Of a DNA stretch of 6,305 nt, positions 6,101 to 6,305 are shown piece by piece (position 1 is the first letter of the stretch; each line of letters starts with the position of its first letter). The stretch is from NCBI GenBank assembly GCA_013151115.1, contig JAADIW010000024.1:1-6305 (forward strand). Reading direction: 5' to 3'. The stretch is from Caldisericota bacterium. GTDB taxonomy: Bacteria; Bipolaricaulota; Bipolaricaulia; Bipolaricaulales; Bipolaricaulaceae. Position numbers and translations under genes: made by a program. The notes under the pieces were generated by a model. That model saw nothing but the letters and a program-made list of their open reading frames with translations. It made no database searches and was not told the DNA's origin.

Positions 6101-6284
6101 CCTCCCACCCGCGGGATGCCCGGGGCACGAACCCCCCGGACGCCTCGTCCCGGACCAATAACACCCCGAATCGTGCCCCGGGGATCCGGGTGAGCGCGTA
6201 CTCGAGGGCCGCGTCACCGATCTCCCCCAGGTCCCGCCCCCGGCTCAGGGCCCGCAGGAGTTCGAGTAGTTGTTCCCCTCCCAT
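3150..6284 (-). CDS. Multi-sensor diguanylate cyclase (GAF-PAS-PAS-GAF-PAS-GAF-GGDEF)
   Basis: This predicted cytosolic enzyme makes cyclic di-GMP from two GTP under control of six sensory domains. It has 1044 residues from ATG 6284, with no membrane segment or signal peptide. Domains by residue: GAF about 5-150, PAS 159-277 (ALPDAVVVADEAGTIRAWNR, ending GRDLTERTRIERELRE), PAS 284-400 (RLPDAVYITAFGGTILAANP, ending NRDITERKRLEE), GAF 411-577, a divergent long PAS 580-728 (begins SPVSLWVEDFSAIKGRL, ends DITDRVKVEEKL), GAF 740-882 and GGDEF 890-1042. The linkers look like signalling helices. The cyclase appears active: DALTGLYNR (893-901), DLDNFKLVNDRFGH (928-941) and GGDEF (969-973) are intact. 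RETD (960-963) sits exactly five residues before GGDEF, so the product-inhibition I-site is present. There is no EAL or HD-GYP domain. No ligands can be assigned. The start is uncertain: no Shine-Dalgarno is visible and the frame stays open for the seven codons to the window edge. A minus-strand TGA at 6291-6289, in another frame, could instead end an upstream gene four bases before this ATG. Confidence 0.92.
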   Translation of the reverse strand: MGGEQLLELLRALSRGRDLGEIGDAALEYALTRIPGARFGVLLVRDEASGGFVPRASRGWEGAVGPIPGELLGAALEGEAAVLRDPGGELASAFGPVASLLALPVSGDGEVIACLLLGNPADPEAFSPGDPERLEPGWREIAAAIRRAFEGERLRGDTIRSEALLEALPDAVVVADEAGTIRAWNRAAEELFGYTAREIVGKPLTELMPEEYRERHREAFARCAAAGRAPRRFIEGEGLRKDGSTFPIQWALTRRQEGDRTAFIAVGRDLTERTRIERELRESERMFRTLFERLPDAVYITAFGGTILAANPAAARQTGYSREELLGMNIIRDLVVGKPTIPVEELERRLARGETVVFEEKKRRKDGTVYWTECAVTSVEYRGHPATLSVNRDITERKRLEETLQRHVRELQVLNDALRSLVSALETEEVLQRLVTLAGDLVGAEYVVIAVFDEEGHLQRVVDRSMGLGPLPPRMRPKGVTRAILATGEPVVVGEIGPDGTAVPPIRGPDGSEVPPNPAVVEAGVRSFAGVPIKYKDRVTGILSVFSRRPHAFDDRLPVLSSLADAAAVAVENARLYEEARYLFGESPVSLWVEDFSAIKGRLDSLREEGVTDLRAYLEDHPELVEECMRLLRVVDVNRTTLRLYGVKDLRELLARLPELIPPEVNPLFAEELMAIWEGRREFEGTGINRTAAGEPIHIHLRWRVFPGHEEDYARVLVSILDITDRVKVEEKLRTYVEKLAALHRAVWELQRCRTVEDVCRTAVEGARGILGFSVCNIGLVEGDRIVPVYTVGDVRPRPFPRGEGLVWRTLEEGRSFYGNIQDLPGAKPVDARLKSAISVPIGDIGVFQAASFEPDTFSEDDVKLAEILAGHVSEEIRRVRLEEELRERAIRDALTGLYNRGYLMEVLDREIRRAEEEGRPLAVLVTDLDNFKLVNDRFGHPFGDEVLREVARLLRETVRETDLIFRYGGDEFVLLFPETDGKAREVSRRVREAVARWAEGKGLGPLGFGISLGVAVWRPDDPLPPEELLRRADRDLYRAKRHD

Positions 6285-6305
6285 TTGGTCATTCGATGAT
6301 GCCGA

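Noticed and set aside
4914..6161. Long plus-strand open frame (415 codons) opposite the cyclase
   Set aside because: It is antisense to conserved GAF and PAS domains. Its translation is Pro/Gly/Arg/His-rich without any domain, as expected for a GC-rich shadow frame. The same holds for 4053-4883.

Overview
The window is GC-rich, densely packed bacterial DNA. The bacterial assignment rests on sigma70-like -10/-35 elements, Shine-Dalgarno sites, a rho-independent terminator and a diguanylate cyclase. Codon use is Arg/Gly/Pro-heavy and intergenic gaps are very short. Two genes appear to be read from nearly leaderless transcripts. I cannot name the taxon from the sequence. There is no sign of mobile elements, CRISPR, tRNA or rRNA; this looks like ordinary chromosome with one small gene that has no obvious family.

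Layout from left to right. Positions 1-205 are non-coding as far as I can see, except for a rho-independent terminator (about 147-171) that ends minus-strand transcription. Positions 206-361 (minus) hold a 51-residue acidic protein that is an almost perfect coiled coil. It has its own Shine-Dalgarno site, a candidate promoter and the terminator. Positions 419-1132 (minus) encode an ABC-2 type membrane permease. Positions 1119-2048 (minus) encode its ATPase, with the two reading frames overlapping by 14 bases. Positions 2096-2794 (minus) encode SfsA, a PD-(D/E)xK-type nuclease-family protein. The order sfsA, ATPase, permease on the minus strand, with gaps of 47 and -14 bases, suggests one transcript.

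A 47-base intergenic region (2795-2841) separates sfsA from a divergent small gene on the plus strand (2842-3159, DUF6504-like). Overlapping back-to-back promoters occupy it, and each -10 ends exactly 9 bases before its start codon. The plus-strand gene runs tail to tail into a very large minus-strand gene (3150-6284 or beyond), and their 3' ends overlap by 10 bases. The large gene encodes a soluble 1044-residue diguanylate cyclase with GAF-PAS-PAS-GAF-PAS-GAF-GGDEF architecture and intact catalytic and inhibitory motifs. Its reading frame stays open to the right edge of the window, so its start is not certain.

Functionally there are three loosely related modules. One is an exporter of unknown substrate expressed with sfsA. 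One is a stand-alone coiled-coil microprotein downstream of the exporter. One is a multi-input c-di-GMP signalling enzyme. Nothing in the sequence ties the three together. The microprotein and the symmetric divergent promoter are the most interesting items.
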